A stretch of 64,000 bases of DNA from Flavobacterium limicola (GTDB lineage: Bacteria; Bacteroidota; Bacteroidia; Flavobacteriales; Flavobacteriaceae). The position numbers were made by a program, and so were the translations under genes. Location: positions 1 through 64,000 of the forward strand of contig NZ_RBXA01000001.1 of the NCBI RefSeq assembly GCF_003634755.1. The letters run 5' to 3'. Every line of letters starts with the position of its first letter. The first letter of the stretch is position 1. Shown piece after piece: positions 1 to 8,703 of the stretch. The notes beneath the pieces are model-generated. The model saw only the letters and a program-made list of their open reading frames with translations. It was not told the origin of the DNA and searched no databases.

Positions 1-116
1 CTTTTGTTCTAAGATCTCTCTTAAAACGGCTGTCAATTCAATATGTCTAGGAACGTGTTCTTATCTTGTTTTTCAACTTCTTTTAACACTTGTTATAGTG
101 TTTCTCGAAGCGGGTG
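1..116 (-). other. Probable 5' leader of an rRNA operon (partial)
   Basis: Read on the minus strand, this stretch follows three tandem strong promoters and runs out of the window. It contains TTGAATTGACAGCC (reverse complement of about 29-42), which I associate from memory with the region just upstream of 16S rRNA in Flavobacteriia. No rRNA bases are inside the window. The assignment rests on this phrase, the non-coding character and the promoter stacking. Confidence 0.45.
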
Positions 117-146
117 CAAAAGTACAACTTTCTTTTTAACTGGCAA
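117..146 (-). promoter_or_regulatory. Bacteroidota promoter, proximal of three
   Basis: On the minus strand TTG (144-146) is followed after 19 bases by TACTTTTG (117-124), a perfect match to the Bacteroidota sigma consensus TTG-N19-TAnnTTTG. It reads leftwards out of the window. The flanking GCGGGTGCAAA-type context is shared with the two copies at 241-271 and 363-392. Confidence 0.75.
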
Positions 147-240
147 GAAAATTTTGAAGTTTTTTTTAAGATAAATTTTATCTTATCTACTTCTCTTTTC
201 TTATCAATCTATCAAGGAACTTTGCGCGTTTTGCGGGGTG

Positions 241-271
241 CAAATGTAACATCCGTTTTCTAATCTCACAA
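241..271 (-). promoter_or_regulatory. Bacteroidota promoter, middle of three
   Basis: Minus-strand TTG (269-271), a 20-base spacer, then TACATTTG (241-248). It has the same direction and the same GGGTGCAAA context as its neighbours, and it lies about 125 bases upstream of the proximal copy. Confidence 0.72.
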
Positions 272-362
272 GCTTTTACAAATCTTTTTTAGAAAATACT
301 TCTTCTCTTTTGATTTGTTATACTTGTCAGTTTGTTAATGAACGGCTGCGTTGTTGCGGGTG

Positions 363-392
363 CAAAAGTACCACCTTTATTCGCTTTTACAA
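363..392 (-). promoter_or_regulatory. Bacteroidota promoter, distal of three
   Basis: Minus-strand TTG (390-392), a 19-base spacer, then TACTTTTG (363-370). The three promoters are spaced about 120 bases apart. This is the arrangement expected for a very strongly expressed stable-RNA operon lying to the left. Confidence 0.75.
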
Positions 393-825
393 GCTTTTTT
401 AAACTCTTTTTTTACCCTTTTCTTAACTTTTACTTTAACATACTGAAAACATGGTTTTTGAAACAGAAAGTTTTTTTAACAAAACAGCAACCCAACAACC
501 CATAAACACCATTTCAATCCAAAATCGCCGATTTCAGTACGATCGGATGCTTTCAACTTCCCTTCTTTATTTAATAATGCCTTCGAAATTCAATCTTTAT
601 TCATCTTTTATAAGCTCTTCACTAAGCGCTACTCCTTCAAAACAGTCTGCTTTGACAGTATTTGAACAAAAGAAACTCGTCTGCATCAATAAAATGGTTT
701 TATACTATACCTTATATAGTAACCAAAATCCCTTTTTCATTCTCTTCTATATATAAGGTAACCTTATCATCTTGATATGAGTTCTTCTACTCTTGATTGA
801 ACTGAATATCCTAATTATTCTAAAC
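393..825. other. Non-coding stretch with overlapping small inverted repeats
   Basis: I see no convincing gene here. The open frame at 451-756 has no recognisable composition or family. Positions 703-767 hold several overlapping palindromic pieces: TACTATA/TATAGTA (703-721), TACCTTATATA (708-718) against TATATAAGGTA (750-760), and the near-palindrome ATAAGGTAACCTTAT (753-767). Their role is unknown. Confidence 0.4.
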
Positions 826-905
826 TCGCGTTAGGGATAGCAGCAAAAAGCCCACAGTCTCGTCTTTTCGGACGAGACGAGGACTTGTAGCGAATAGCCC
901 GACTT
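826..905 (+). repeat. Dispersed intergenic repeat, copy A
   Basis: This starts with GGGATAGCAGCAAAAAGCCC, has a central hairpin (GTCTCGTC/GACGAGAC, 857-878) and ends GTAGCGAATAGCCCGAC. The same framework of conserved ends around a variable central stem recurs at 25385-25480, 40686-40780 and 41866-41941. It has no coding content and sits downstream of the permease gene on the opposite strand. Confidence 0.65.
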
Positions 906-959
906 ATAAAATACAGAGAGGCGATTACCCTTTACGATAATCGCCTCTCTGTATTTTAT
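906..959 (-). terminator. Very stable hairpin, probable terminator
   Basis: A perfect 22-bp stem (906-927 against 938-959) with a 10-base loop lies 21 bases past the stop of the minus-strand permease gene. The T-run after the stem is short (TTTTAT), so termination by the intrinsic mechanism is likely but not certain. It could also act as a 3'-end stabiliser. Confidence 0.6.
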
Positions 960-980
960 GAGGAACGCCCGAAAGATAAA

Positions 981-2216
981 CTAATCGAAACGGATGGCTT
1001 TGACCGGTGAAATTTTGGTTATGATATAGGAAGGAATTAGCAATACGAAGAAACAAACGGTCACGGTGAGCAGATTTAACAACAGTATGTACCCCCAATT
1101 TAAATATACTGGCGCTTGATTTACGTAATAATTCTCAGGTGGAAGTTGGATTATCCCGAATTGTTGCTGGATTAGCAGTAATGAGATGCCTATTAGATTG
1201 CCCCAGAAGAGCCCTCTTATTATAAGATAGAAGGCATTGTACAGAAATATTTTTCGGACTGACCAATTATTGGCGCCTAATGCTTTTAGGATTCCTATCA
1301 TTTGTGTTCGCTCAAGAATCAACACCAATAATGCTACGACCATATTGATTGTGGCAACAAGTATCATGACTACTAATATGACAATGATGTTGAAATCGAA
1401 AAGTTGAAGCCACTCAAATATATAGCTATATTTCTCGATTATAGTTTTCGTATCAAGTGTAGACGACGTTTGCGCATAAACTTGTTCTCCGGTAGATTCT
1501 ATAGCGTTAAAATCATCTACAAAAACTTCGAAAGCACCAATTTGATCTGGAGCCCATTTATTGATTCGCTGCATGTGACGAATATCTCCTATTATATAAG
1601 TAGCGTCGAATTCCTGGAAACCAGAATTGAAAATTCCTGTGATTTTAAATCTTCGAATATTAGGCAACTGGTTTTGATCTTCTTTGATGAAGAATGTATT
1701 AAAAAGGTCACCTACTTTCAAATTCAATCTATTTGCAAGGAATTGCGATATTAATACTTCTTGATTGACATTTTTTGAATAATTCGGTAATTTTCCTGAA
1801 ACGAGATACTCCTTTATATTATCCCATTTATAATCATTCCCAACTCCTTTGAAAATAATTCCCTCGAAAGCGGTTTCGGTTCTAATGATTCCAGCTTTAC
1901 TTGCGATAGCTTGAATATGCTCCACCCCAGAAACTGACGTAAACTTTGGATAAAAGTCCTGTTTTTTAGAAATTGGAACTAGTGTGACTTCAGATTGATT
2001 GTTGTCGTAATTTGAAATAATAATATGTCCGTTGAAAGCGGAAACTTTTTCTCGTATTTTTTGTTGCAGTCCAATTCCAGTTGCTACTGAAACAATCATC
2101 ATAATCATACCAATGGCAATTGCCGAAATAGCAATTTTTATAATTGGAGCAGAAATGCTACTTTTATAATCTTTAGCAGTAATGAGTCGTTTGGCTATAA
2201 AATATTCTAAATTCAA
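981..2216 (-). CDS. LolC/LolE-type ABC transporter permease
   Basis: This 411-residue inner-membrane permease has the FtsX/MacB architecture of lipoprotein-releasing transporters. It has one N-terminal membrane segment (about 25-48), a large periplasmic domain (about 50-270), then three C-terminal segments (about 272-300, 320-350, 375-400). The cytoplasmic loop after the second helix contains RTQMIGILKALGA, typical of the family, and the protein ends with the usual ISPVKAIRFD tail. The family passes outer-membrane lipoproteins to a periplasmic carrier using a LolD ATPase. No LolD gene is adjacent, as is common in Bacteroidota. The start ATG at 2216 is followed by the expected NLEYFIAKRLI opening. 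LolC and LolE cannot be distinguished from sequence alone. Confidence 0.82.
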   Translation of the reverse strand: MNLEYFIAKRLITAKDYKSSISAPIIKIAISAIAIGMIMMIVSVATGIGLQQKIREKVSAFNGHIIISNYDNNQSEVTLVPISKKQDFYPKFTSVSGVEHIQAIASKAGIIRTETAFEGIIFKGVGNDYKWDNIKEYLVSGKLPNYSKNVNQEVLISQFLANRLNLKVGDLFNTFFIKEDQNQLPNIRRFKITGIFNSGFQEFDATYIIGDIRHMQRINKWAPDQIGAFEVFVDDFNAIESTGEQVYAQTSSTLDTKTIIEKYSYIFEWLQLFDFNIIVILVVMILVATINMVVALLVLILERTQMIGILKALGANNWSVRKIFLYNAFYLIIRGLFWGNLIGISLLLIQQQFGIIQLPPENYYVNQAPVYLNWGYILLLNLLTVTVCFFVLLIPSYIITKISPVKAIRFD

Positions 2217-2330
2217 TTTGATTGCGTTTCTAATTTGGATTTGCTTCGCCAGTTTGCGTTGCTAAAGCCAAAAATACAGCTAAAAAACACGAATTACACT
2301 AATTGGACTTAATTTTATTTGAACCTCAAT

Positions 2331-3548
2331 ATGACTCCATTTCACAAAATATCAGTTTGCTTTATATATTTTATTATCATTTCAACATCTTGTTCCTCCA
2401 GGAAAACAGAGGTCAAGGAAAATATTAGCTCAGTTTTGGATAAAACTAAAGACAATACAAAAACAGAAATAAAAACTGGAGCCGATAATTACAACACCTA
2501 CTTACCATTGTTAAAGGACAGGAAAATTGGAATTGTAACCAATCAAACAGGTATTCTCTCTAATAAAATACACGTGGTAGATTTTCTTTTAGAAAAAAAT
2601 ATAGCCATCCGGAAAATATTCGCACCAGAACACGGTTTTCGGGGAACTGCTGATGCGGGTGAACTTATCGTTGACGGAAAAGATTCTAAAACTGGGCTTC
2701 CAATTATTTCACTTTATGGTGACAATAAAAAACCGAAACCAGAGCAACTTGAAGCAATCGACATCATGGTTTTTGATTTGCAAGACGTAGGCGCTCGATT
2801 TTACACTTACATCTCTTCTTTACATTATATAATGGAAGCCTGTTCCGAAAATAACATTCCTCTTTTAATTCTTGACCGACCAAATCCTAACGGAAGTATT
2901 GTTGACGGTCCTATCCTTGAGCCAGCATTTACCAGTTTTGTGGGCATACATCCTATTCCTTTGCTTCACGGAATGACAATTGGCGAATATGCGCAAATGA
3001 TAAACGGTGAAACATGGTTGAAAAATGAAGTGCAATGCAAATTGACCGTTATTCCTTGTATTAATTACAATAGAAAAATGAATTATAGTTTACTTATAAA
3101 ACCCTCACCGAATCTTCCGAACGATCAAGCCGTAAATCTTTATGCGAGTTTGTGTCTTTTTGAAGGTACAAATGTGAGTGTGGGAAGGGGAACTGAAAAA
3201 CAATTTCAAATATATGGTTCTCCTTATTTACCAAAAAGTGATTTTAGTTTTATTCCTAAACCAAATTTTGGCGCACAAAATCCTGTTTACAATGGTATCG
3301 AATGTTACGGAGAGGATTTAACTACAGTTACAAAAGTAGATCGACTGGAATTAAAATGGTTTATTAAAGCCTATCAAACTACAACGGACAAATCTAAATT
3401 CTTCAATCCTTTTTTTACCAAACTCGCAGGAACTAAAAAATTACAACAACAAATAGAAGCTGGAACTTCGGAAGATAAAATCAGAGAAAGCTGGAAGAAA
3501 GGATTAATCGATTTTAAAGAAATGAGATTGAAATATTTGATATATTAA
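2331..3548 (+). CDS. DUF1343 / NamZ-like exo-beta-N-acetylmuramidase lipoprotein
   Basis: This 405-residue secreted protein starts at the ATG at 2331. An in-frame TTG at 2319 would add four residues but looks less natural. An N-terminal hydrophobic segment ends in STSC, a lipobox, so it is probably a lipoprotein. The body matches the DUF1343 family: GIVTNQTG, a hallmark APEHGFRG, FDLQDVGARFYTY, LDRPNPNG and GRGTEKQFQIYG. Characterised members (NamZ) remove terminal MurNAc from peptidoglycan fragments, so a role in cell-wall recycling is inferred. It is divergent from the permease gene and has no obvious operon partner. Confidence 0.82.
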   Translation: MTPFHKISVCFIYFIIISTSCSSRKTEVKENISSVLDKTKDNTKTEIKTGADNYNTYLPLLKDRKIGIVTNQTGILSNKIHVVDFLLEKNIAIRKIFAPEHGFRGTADAGELIVDGKDSKTGLPIISLYGDNKKPKPEQLEAIDIMVFDLQDVGARFYTYISSLHYIMEACSENNIPLLILDRPNPNGSIVDGPILEPAFTSFVGIHPIPLLHGMTIGEYAQMINGETWLKNEVQCKLTVIPCINYNRKMNYSLLIKPSPNLPNDQAVNLYASLCLFEGTNVSVGRGTEKQFQIYGSPYLPKSDFSFIPKPNFGAQNPVYNGIECYGEDLTTVTKVDRLELKWFIKAYQTTTDKSKFFNPFFTKLAGTKKLQQQIEAGTSEDKIRESWKKGLIDFKEMRLKYLIY

Positions 3549-3590
3549 AAAAGAATAAAGAAACAAGAGGCAAAGCTTGCTATAAATTAT

Positions 3591-4085
3591 TTATAAAGGT
3601 AATTTCTTCTTCATTTCCTCAACAATATTAAAGGCTGCAGGACAAATAGCAACATTTTTTAGCGTTAAATCCGTGATTTGTTGAAACTTTTTTCTATCAG
3701 TATGTGGAAATTCTCTACATGCTTTTGGACGAACATCATAAATCAAACACGCATTTTCATTATCCAGAAAAGTACACGGTACACTTTGCAATACATAATC
3801 TCTGTCTTCATCGATGCGAAGATATTGCTCAATAAACTGCTGTGGTTTTTGTCTAAGATATTTTGAAACACGCTCAATATCGGCATCAGTAAATAATGGC
3901 CCAGTAGTTTTACAGCAATTGGCACATTTCAGACAATCCGTTTTCTTAAATTCAGCATCATGCAAATCCTGCATCACGTAATCTAAATTCTTTGGCGTCT
4001 TCTTTTTCAGTTTATCGAAATACTTTTTATTTTCGATATGCTTATCTTTGGCTTCTTTAGGAAGATTGTTTAAAATATGTTTCAA
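3591..4085 (-). CDS. YkgJ-family cysteine-cluster protein
   Basis: This 164-residue soluble protein carries the zinc- or iron-binding cysteine cluster CLKCANCC near residue 60. Further conserved cysteines follow in VPCTF, NACLIYDVRPKACREFPH and near the C-terminus (AICPAA). This is the UPF0153/YkgJ signature, and the family probably binds a metal cluster. No function is established. It stands alone between the NamZ-like gene and a divergent methyltransferase gene. Confidence 0.8.
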   Translation of the reverse strand: MKHILNNLPKEAKDKHIENKKYFDKLKKKTPKNLDYVMQDLHDAEFKKTDCLKCANCCKTTGPLFTDADIERVSKYLRQKPQQFIEQYLRIDEDRDYVLQSVPCTFLDNENACLIYDVRPKACREFPHTDRKKFQQITDLTLKNVAICPAAFNIVEEMKKKLPL

Positions 4086-4158
4086 GTTTAAAATTTAAAG
4101 TTGGAACGACAAAAGTAATGAACTAGAAACCTGAAACCTTAAACTTTAAACAAAAAAG

Positions 4159-4875
4159 ATGAAAGACCTTTTTGGCAAAGCCATACTAGATTTCCAAACT
4201 AATAATTCTCCGGAAGATTTAATCACGGAAACCTCCATTTCTGAGGAAGATGAAATGAGTGTTGAATATCTATTTCGTACATATGATGAAATGCCAAAAC
4301 TGGAACAAAAAGCCTTGCAACTTGCCAAAGGAAAAATTTTGGATGTAGGTTGTGGTGCAGGAAGTCATAGTTTGTATTTACAAAACGAACGAAATCTTGA
4401 TGTTTATTCAATTGATATTTCTAAAAATGCAGTTGAAGCATGTAAACTACGTGGATTGAAAAATGTTCAAGTTCAAAATATTCTTGAAATAGACTCTAAT
4501 GATCCACAAAATAAATTTGATACCATTTTATTATTAATGAATGGAACCGGTATTTTTGGAACATTAAAAGAAACCACTAAATTTTTACAGAAACTGAGAA
4601 ACTTGCTAAATCAAAATGGACAAATTCTTATTGATTCATCGGACATCATCTACATGTTTGATAATGATGAAGATGGTGGCAAATGGATAACCAGTACCGG
4701 TTATTATGGCGAATTGACTTTTACGATACGTTATAAAAATGAAAAAGAAGTGGAATTCCCTTGGCTATACTTGGATTATAATACATTACAAAATGCGGCT
4801 TTCGCCAATGGATTACAAAGCGAATTAATTCTTGAAGGAGAGCATTATGACTATTTAGCCAAACTTTCGATTTAA
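4159..4875 (+). CDS. Class I SAM-dependent methyltransferase
   Basis: This 238-residue protein has a Rossmann-type SAM site: motif I LDVGCGAGSHSLYLQ (about residues 61-75), an acidic residue ending strand 2 (VYSIDIS) and motif IV-like DTILLLMNGTGIFG. The substrate cannot be told from sequence. It lies 12 bases upstream of the broken DinB-type gene on the same strand, so the two were probably co-transcribed. The start at 4159 follows an A-rich stretch without a Shine-Dalgarno site, as is usual here. Confidence 0.8.
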   Translation: MKDLFGKAILDFQTNNSPEDLITETSISEEDEMSVEYLFRTYDEMPKLEQKALQLAKGKILDVGCGAGSHSLYLQNERNLDVYSIDISKNAVEACKLRGLKNVQVQNILEIDSNDPQNKFDTILLLMNGTGIFGTLKETTKFLQKLRNLLNQNGQILIDSSDIIYMFDNDEDGGKWITSTGYYGELTFTIRYKNEKEVEFPWLYLDYNTLQNAAFANGLQSELILEGEHYDYLAKLSI

Positions 4876-4887
4876 AAATATTATTAA

Positions 4888-5327
4888 ATGGAAAATACAA
4901 CATTAGAAAAATTACAGTATCCTATTGGTAAATTTACTGCCTCAGAAATTTATTCAAAAGAATACCTAGCTAATATAATTGCTGAAATCGCAAGTTTCCC
5001 TGAACGATTGAAAAATGAAGTAATTCATTTAACTGACGAACAACTAGAAACACCATATCGTAAGGGCGGTTGGATAATTCGTCAAGTAATCCATCATTGC
5101 GCGGACAGTCACATGATAATTTAACAATGCAAATCCAACCTACACTTTCTCTACTGAAAGGTTTACACTTTCGTTTAGCATATTTAATGAATAGTTTATC
5201 AGAATCTGATTTAGAAAAATCCTTTATTCATGAGGATAATAAAGCCACTTTTCAATTAAAGGAAATAATCGGAACATACGCTTGGCATGGGAACCATCAT
5301 TTAGGACAAATTATTGAATTTAAAAAA
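4888..5327 (+). pseudogene. Broken YfiT/DinB-family (bacillithiol transferase-like) gene
   Basis: The first 78 codons encode the N-terminal half of a YfiT-type DinB four-helix protein, ending RQVIHHCADSHM and then a premature stop at 5122-5124. The C-terminal half continues in another frame (about 5127-5327), with the metal-binding end YAWHGNHHLGQI. From memory of the family, about 35 residues are missing between the halves. The break is therefore a deletion with a frame change, not a simple one-base error. The metal-ligand histidines are split between the two pieces, so no functional protein is expected. The frame then runs on into the antisense of the next gene, so the original stop is also gone. 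Confidence 0.75.
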
Positions 5328-5351
5328 ATTACGATTTTAAAATTCAATAAT

Positions 5352-5744
5352 CTAATTCCTTATGGTTATTGGAAAGTTATGGTAAATAACTCTTACTTTT
5401 TTACCATTCTGTTGACCAGGAGACCAATTAGGACATTTCAACAAAACCCTAACTGCCTCATCCCCGGCTCCTTCTCCTACCTCATTGATTATTTTTACAG
5501 AACTTATTGTTCCATTAGTCTCAATTACAAAATCAATTTTTAAAACTCCAGACAATCCTTCAACTTCGGGAGCTCTGTAATTTCTGGAAATATACTTAAG
5601 GAATTCTTTAAATCCTCCGGCATACTGAGGCTGATATTCCACTGTCTGGTAATCATAGAGATTATTATTATACACATCTCCATTTTGAGCTGTAGAAAAT
5701 TGAAAAATAAAAAAACAGATTATCGAAATTGATTTTAAATACAT
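5352..5744 (-). CDS. Small secreted protein with TonB C-terminal domain
   Basis: I chose the ATG at 5744 because it gives a clean signal peptide (MYLKSISIICFFIFQFSTAQ), for a 130-residue protein. A frame extending to 5801 has no such merit. The mature part is almost only a TonB-C domain: YAGGFKEFLKYISRNYRAP, a GLSGVLKIDFVIETNG strand and CPNWSPGQQNGKKVRV near the end. That end closely resembles the C-terminus of the full TonB at 9861-10658. It lacks the membrane anchor and proline-rich spanner, so it cannot transduce energy itself. Free-standing TonB-C proteins like this are common in Bacteroidota and of unclear role. Confidence 0.75.
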   Translation of the reverse strand: MYLKSISIICFFIFQFSTAQNGDVYNNNLYDYQTVEYQPQYAGGFKEFLKYISRNYRAPEVEGLSGVLKIDFVIETNGTISSVKIINEVGEGAGDEAVRVLLKCPNWSPGQQNGKKVRVIYHNFPITIRN

Positions 5745-6175
5745 CACAAATATTTTTTTTAAATGTAAGAAAAAAAGCTTACTTAAATCATTTTTCAACA
5801 ATTAAAAAAAAGAATAAAACAAGTTTTTAACTATATTACAATTAAATAAATTAAATTCTACTTATTTTTCATTTTATAAAGTAAAAAATATAGATAATTG
5901 ATTTATTTTCAATAATTCAAAAATATTAAATAAACATTTTAAAATTATTATAACTCACGAGAATTTATGTTATGTAAAAACCTTTACAGAAATAGATTAA
6001 TTGAATGTAAAAAAATTAATTAAACTGCTCTATAATCTACATACAAAAAATTTGATAATCAATCGTTAGAATTTACTACACTATAAGAGTAATAACAAAT
6101 TAAATATTACAATCAAATAACCACACTTATAATGACAATTTTACAAAATTGACTAGTATTATTTGTTGTCTACTA
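5745..6175. other. Long AT-rich intergenic stretch
   Basis: About 430 bases lie between queE and the small TonB-C gene. They are extremely AT-rich, with no open frame, hairpin or repeat that I can support. It must hold the promoter of the TonB-C gene, but no clear TAnnTTTG box was found. Confidence 0.4.
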
Positions 6176-6808
6176 CTATGGAATATTTAAATATTTATGG
6201 GTTTGAAGAGAAACACGCCATTTAGGATTATTCATTACGTAATCAACAATTAACGGAGTCATTTCTTCTTTTTTACTCCATTCCGGCTGCAGGAATAAAA
6301 TAGCATTGCTATTTACCTTTTCTGCTTGTTCTTCCGCAAAAATAAAGTCATGTTTATTATAAATGATTACTTTCAATTCGTGCGCATTATCATAAACTGT
6401 ATCCGTTGGCAGCTTATTTTTCTTTGGAGATAAACAAATCCAATCCCAAGTTCCTGTAAGTGGATAAGCTCCAGAAGTTTCAATATGAACCCTTCTATTA
6501 TTCACTTTTAGCTTTTGCGTAAGCAAATTCATATCCCACATCAAAGGCTCACCACCAGTTATTACAACAGTTTCTGAATATTTACTAGCATTTTCAACTA
6601 TTAGATCAATCCCAGTAGGAGGATGTAATTCAGCATTCCAACTTTCTTTTACATCGCACCAATGACAACCCACATCACATCCGCCAATTCTAATAAAATA
6701 TGCGGCTGTACCTGTATGAAATCCTTCTCCTTGAATAGTGTAAAACTCTTCCATCAACGGAAGCATGGCTCCTTTATTAACTTCTAACTGTATTTCTTTT
6801 GATAACAT
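6176..6808 (-). CDS. queE: 7-carboxy-7-deazaguanine synthase
   Basis: This 210-residue radical-SAM enzyme of queuosine/preQ0 synthesis converts 6-carboxytetrahydropterin to 7-carboxy-7-deazaguanine. The opening EEFYTIQGEGFHTGTAAYF is the QueE signature. The cluster motif is CDVGCHWC (CX3CX2C, about residues 44-51), followed by VVITGGEPLMW, a glycine-rich SAM contact. Length and the C-terminal LQTHKYLNIP fit the family. A later pathway gene, queA, lies in the same window at 25.5 kb but not in the same operon. Confidence 0.92.
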   Translation of the reverse strand: MLSKEIQLEVNKGAMLPLMEEFYTIQGEGFHTGTAAYFIRIGGCDVGCHWCDVKESWNAELHPPTGIDLIVENASKYSETVVITGGEPLMWDMNLLTQKLKVNNRRVHIETSGAYPLTGTWDWICLSPKKNKLPTDTVYDNAHELKVIIYNKHDFIFAEEQAEKVNSNAILFLQPEWSKKEEMTPLIVDYVMNNPKWRVSLQTHKYLNIP

Positions 6809-6825
6809 TCTTTAATTTTAAAATG

Positions 6826-6833
6826 CAAAGATA
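6826..6833 (-). promoter_or_regulatory. -7 box upstream of queE
   Basis: TATCTTTG on the minus strand matches TAnnTTTG and lies 18 bases before the queE ATG. No clear -33 TTG is present. Two direct copies of TTAATTTGAAA sit just upstream (6836-6860). Confidence 0.45.
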
Positions 6834-6954
6834 GTTAATTTGAAAGGAGTTAATTTGAAAACAACGACTAATATGACAAACTTTGAAAGCGACAAGAAGT
6901 CTCATAGCCTAATTTAATCAACTACTGAATAAAAAAAATCTTAAAACTAAGAAC

Positions 6955-6990
6955 CATAAAAAAACCGATAGCCACAAGACTAACGGTTTT
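6955..6990 (-). terminator. Intrinsic terminator of the exbB-TPR operon
   Basis: The minus-strand stem AAAACCGTTAG/CTATCGGTTTT (6961-6990) is followed by a T-run. It is placed 24 bases after the stop of the TPR gene, the last gene of the operon. Confidence 0.7.
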
Positions 6991-7013
6991 CTAATTTGGA
7001 AATTAAACCTGTA

Positions 7014-8693
7014 TTACTTTAATATTTTTATAGACTCTGTAGCATAATTATTAGCTGGATCTATTGCTAGCGTTTTTTTGAAATACTCAATAGCTTTAGC
7101 TTTGTCAGTGTTTGCAAAACTAGCAGCCATATTATTATAAGACTCAATAACCTTAGCTTTTACAGCTGGCTTAGCTAGTTCTTCTGCTCCTAGCTCAGTA
7201 ACTTTCGCCACATAATCTTCATAATTCTTAACCATAACATCATCTTTTTCAAGCAATCTGTTTGTTCTTGCTCTATATAGATATGCCTCTAAATAAGTTG
7301 GAGAAGCTACTAATACTTTCTCAAAGGCTGCGTCTGCTTTTTGAAGGGCAACAACATCAACTTTCACATCTTTTCCTTTATTGATGTTAGCATAGTAATT
7401 TGCTAAGCCATAATATACATTATCATCTAGAAAACTTGTAGATTCTTTAGTGTTTGCACCAAATTCAAATATTGCAGCAGCTTCATTATATAATTTTTGC
7501 GTAAATAATTGTTTACCAACTTCACTTAAATCCTGCACCGCTAAAGGTTCCATCTCAATAGCTTTTTTAACATCTACCAAACCAGCACTAAAAGCACTCG
7601 GATCAATTGATAAACCATCAGCACTTGTTCCTTTTTTAATTTTAGTTAATCCTAAATACAAATAGTCTAGTGCTATCGCTTTATTTCCTGGAGCATTGAT
7701 AAAACTTTCTAAAGATGTTATTGCCACATCGACATTTCCATTTTTGTAAGCAGCATATCCTAAATAACGATAAATCCTTGGATTAACTTTATCCAATTCT
7801 ATCATTTTATTAGCTTCAGCTTCAAGAGCAACATAATCCTCAACTAAGATAAGAAAATCAGCACGACGCATTCTAGAATGAATTGAATAATCCGTTAAAG
7901 ACATGTACTTGTCATAATATCCCATTGCCGTCTTATAATTCGCAGCAGCTTGAGATGGTTTATTACGTGCGATTTTATAATACGTTTCAGCCAATTCTCT
8001 ATAAACTGGACCGTAATTAGGATTTATAGCAATAACTTCATTATAAGCTTTTAAAGCTTCATCATAAGATTTTGCTCCTTTCAATAAAACCCCCAATTGC
8101 ATTTTTGCTCTTAATAAAGTATTATCTGCTTGGAAAGCATTTCTATAAGCAACATAAGCTTCATTTTGTTTTCCATCACCATAATAGGCATCTCCTAAAG
8201 CAAGTTGTACTTGAGCATCTTGAGAATTATTAATCGCAGCACGACTCAGAATTGCAATAGCACTCTTATAATCTGGCCTTTTGGCATTCATATATGCTCT
8301 AGCAACATAAACATACTCTTGAAAATCTTTTTTTCTCATGTCTTTAGTTGCCAATGCAAATTTAGCCTGAGCACCAGTAACATCATTTATATCTAAATCC
8401 ATTTGGCCTAAACCAATATAATTTAGTTTAGCTTCTTCAGATGCATTTAGACCATTTTGAAAATAAATTTTCGCAGAATCTTCAATAGCCTGTATGAGAT
8501 AAACGTTCCCTAGAGTATAATAAGCAGCCCCATTAGAAGGTTTAGTCTTAATAATAGATTTTAAAATCGATTTTGCACTTTCAAATTGCTCTGCATCAAT
8601 AGCTTTTTTTGCTTGATTTATATCTTGCGCTTGACTCGCAAATGCTGAAGCTAGTAATGCAACACTAAAAATTGATAATTTATTCATTTTCAT
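7014..8693 (-). CDS. Secreted tetratricopeptide-repeat protein
   Basis: This 559-residue TPR protein starts at the ATG at 8693 (a second ATG is at 8687). Either start gives a signal peptide ending FASQAQ, while a longer frame would overlap the upstream stop. About ten TPR-like units run through the protein, for example AAYYTLGNVYLIQ, VQLALGDAYYGDG, YGPVYRELAETYYKIA and YLEAYLYRARTNRLLE. It is the last gene of the exbB-exbD-exbD-tonB-small protein-PstS-like operon, so it probably acts in the periplasm with that energy-transduction machinery. No enzymatic domain is visible. Confidence 0.8.
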   Translation of the reverse strand: MKMNKLSIFSVALLASAFASQAQDINQAKKAIDAEQFESAKSILKSIIKTKPSNGAAYYTLGNVYLIQAIEDSAKIYFQNGLNASEEAKLNYIGLGQMDLDINDVTGAQAKFALATKDMRKKDFQEYVYVARAYMNAKRPDYKSAIAILSRAAINNSQDAQVQLALGDAYYGDGKQNEAYVAYRNAFQADNTLLRAKMQLGVLLKGAKSYDEALKAYNEVIAINPNYGPVYRELAETYYKIARNKPSQAAANYKTAMGYYDKYMSLTDYSIHSRMRRADFLILVEDYVALEAEANKMIELDKVNPRIYRYLGYAAYKNGNVDVAITSLESFINAPGNKAIALDYLYLGLTKIKKGTSADGLSIDPSAFSAGLVDVKKAIEMEPLAVQDLSEVGKQLFTQKLYNEAAAIFEFGANTKESTSFLDDNVYYGLANYYANINKGKDVKVDVVALQKADAAFEKVLVASPTYLEAYLYRARTNRLLEKDDVMVKNYEDYVAKVTELGAEELAKPAVKAKVIESYNNMAASFANTDKAKAIEYFKKTLAIDPANNYATESIKILK

Positions 8694-8703
8694 TATAATT
8701 AAT

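Noticed and set aside
451..756. 101-codon frame on the plus strand
   Set aside because: No recognisable domain, a low-complexity Ser/Phe-rich product, and it overlaps nested palindromes upstream of rRNA-type promoters. Best explained as chance in AT-rich DNA.
2319..2330. TTG start four codons upstream for the NamZ-like gene
   Set aside because: The ATG at 2331 gives a typical lipoprotein signal peptide, and no feature favours the TTG.
5328..5543. Continuation of the broken YfiT frame
   Set aside because: Beyond about 5327 the frame is the antisense of the TonB-C gene and has no similarity to the YfiT end.
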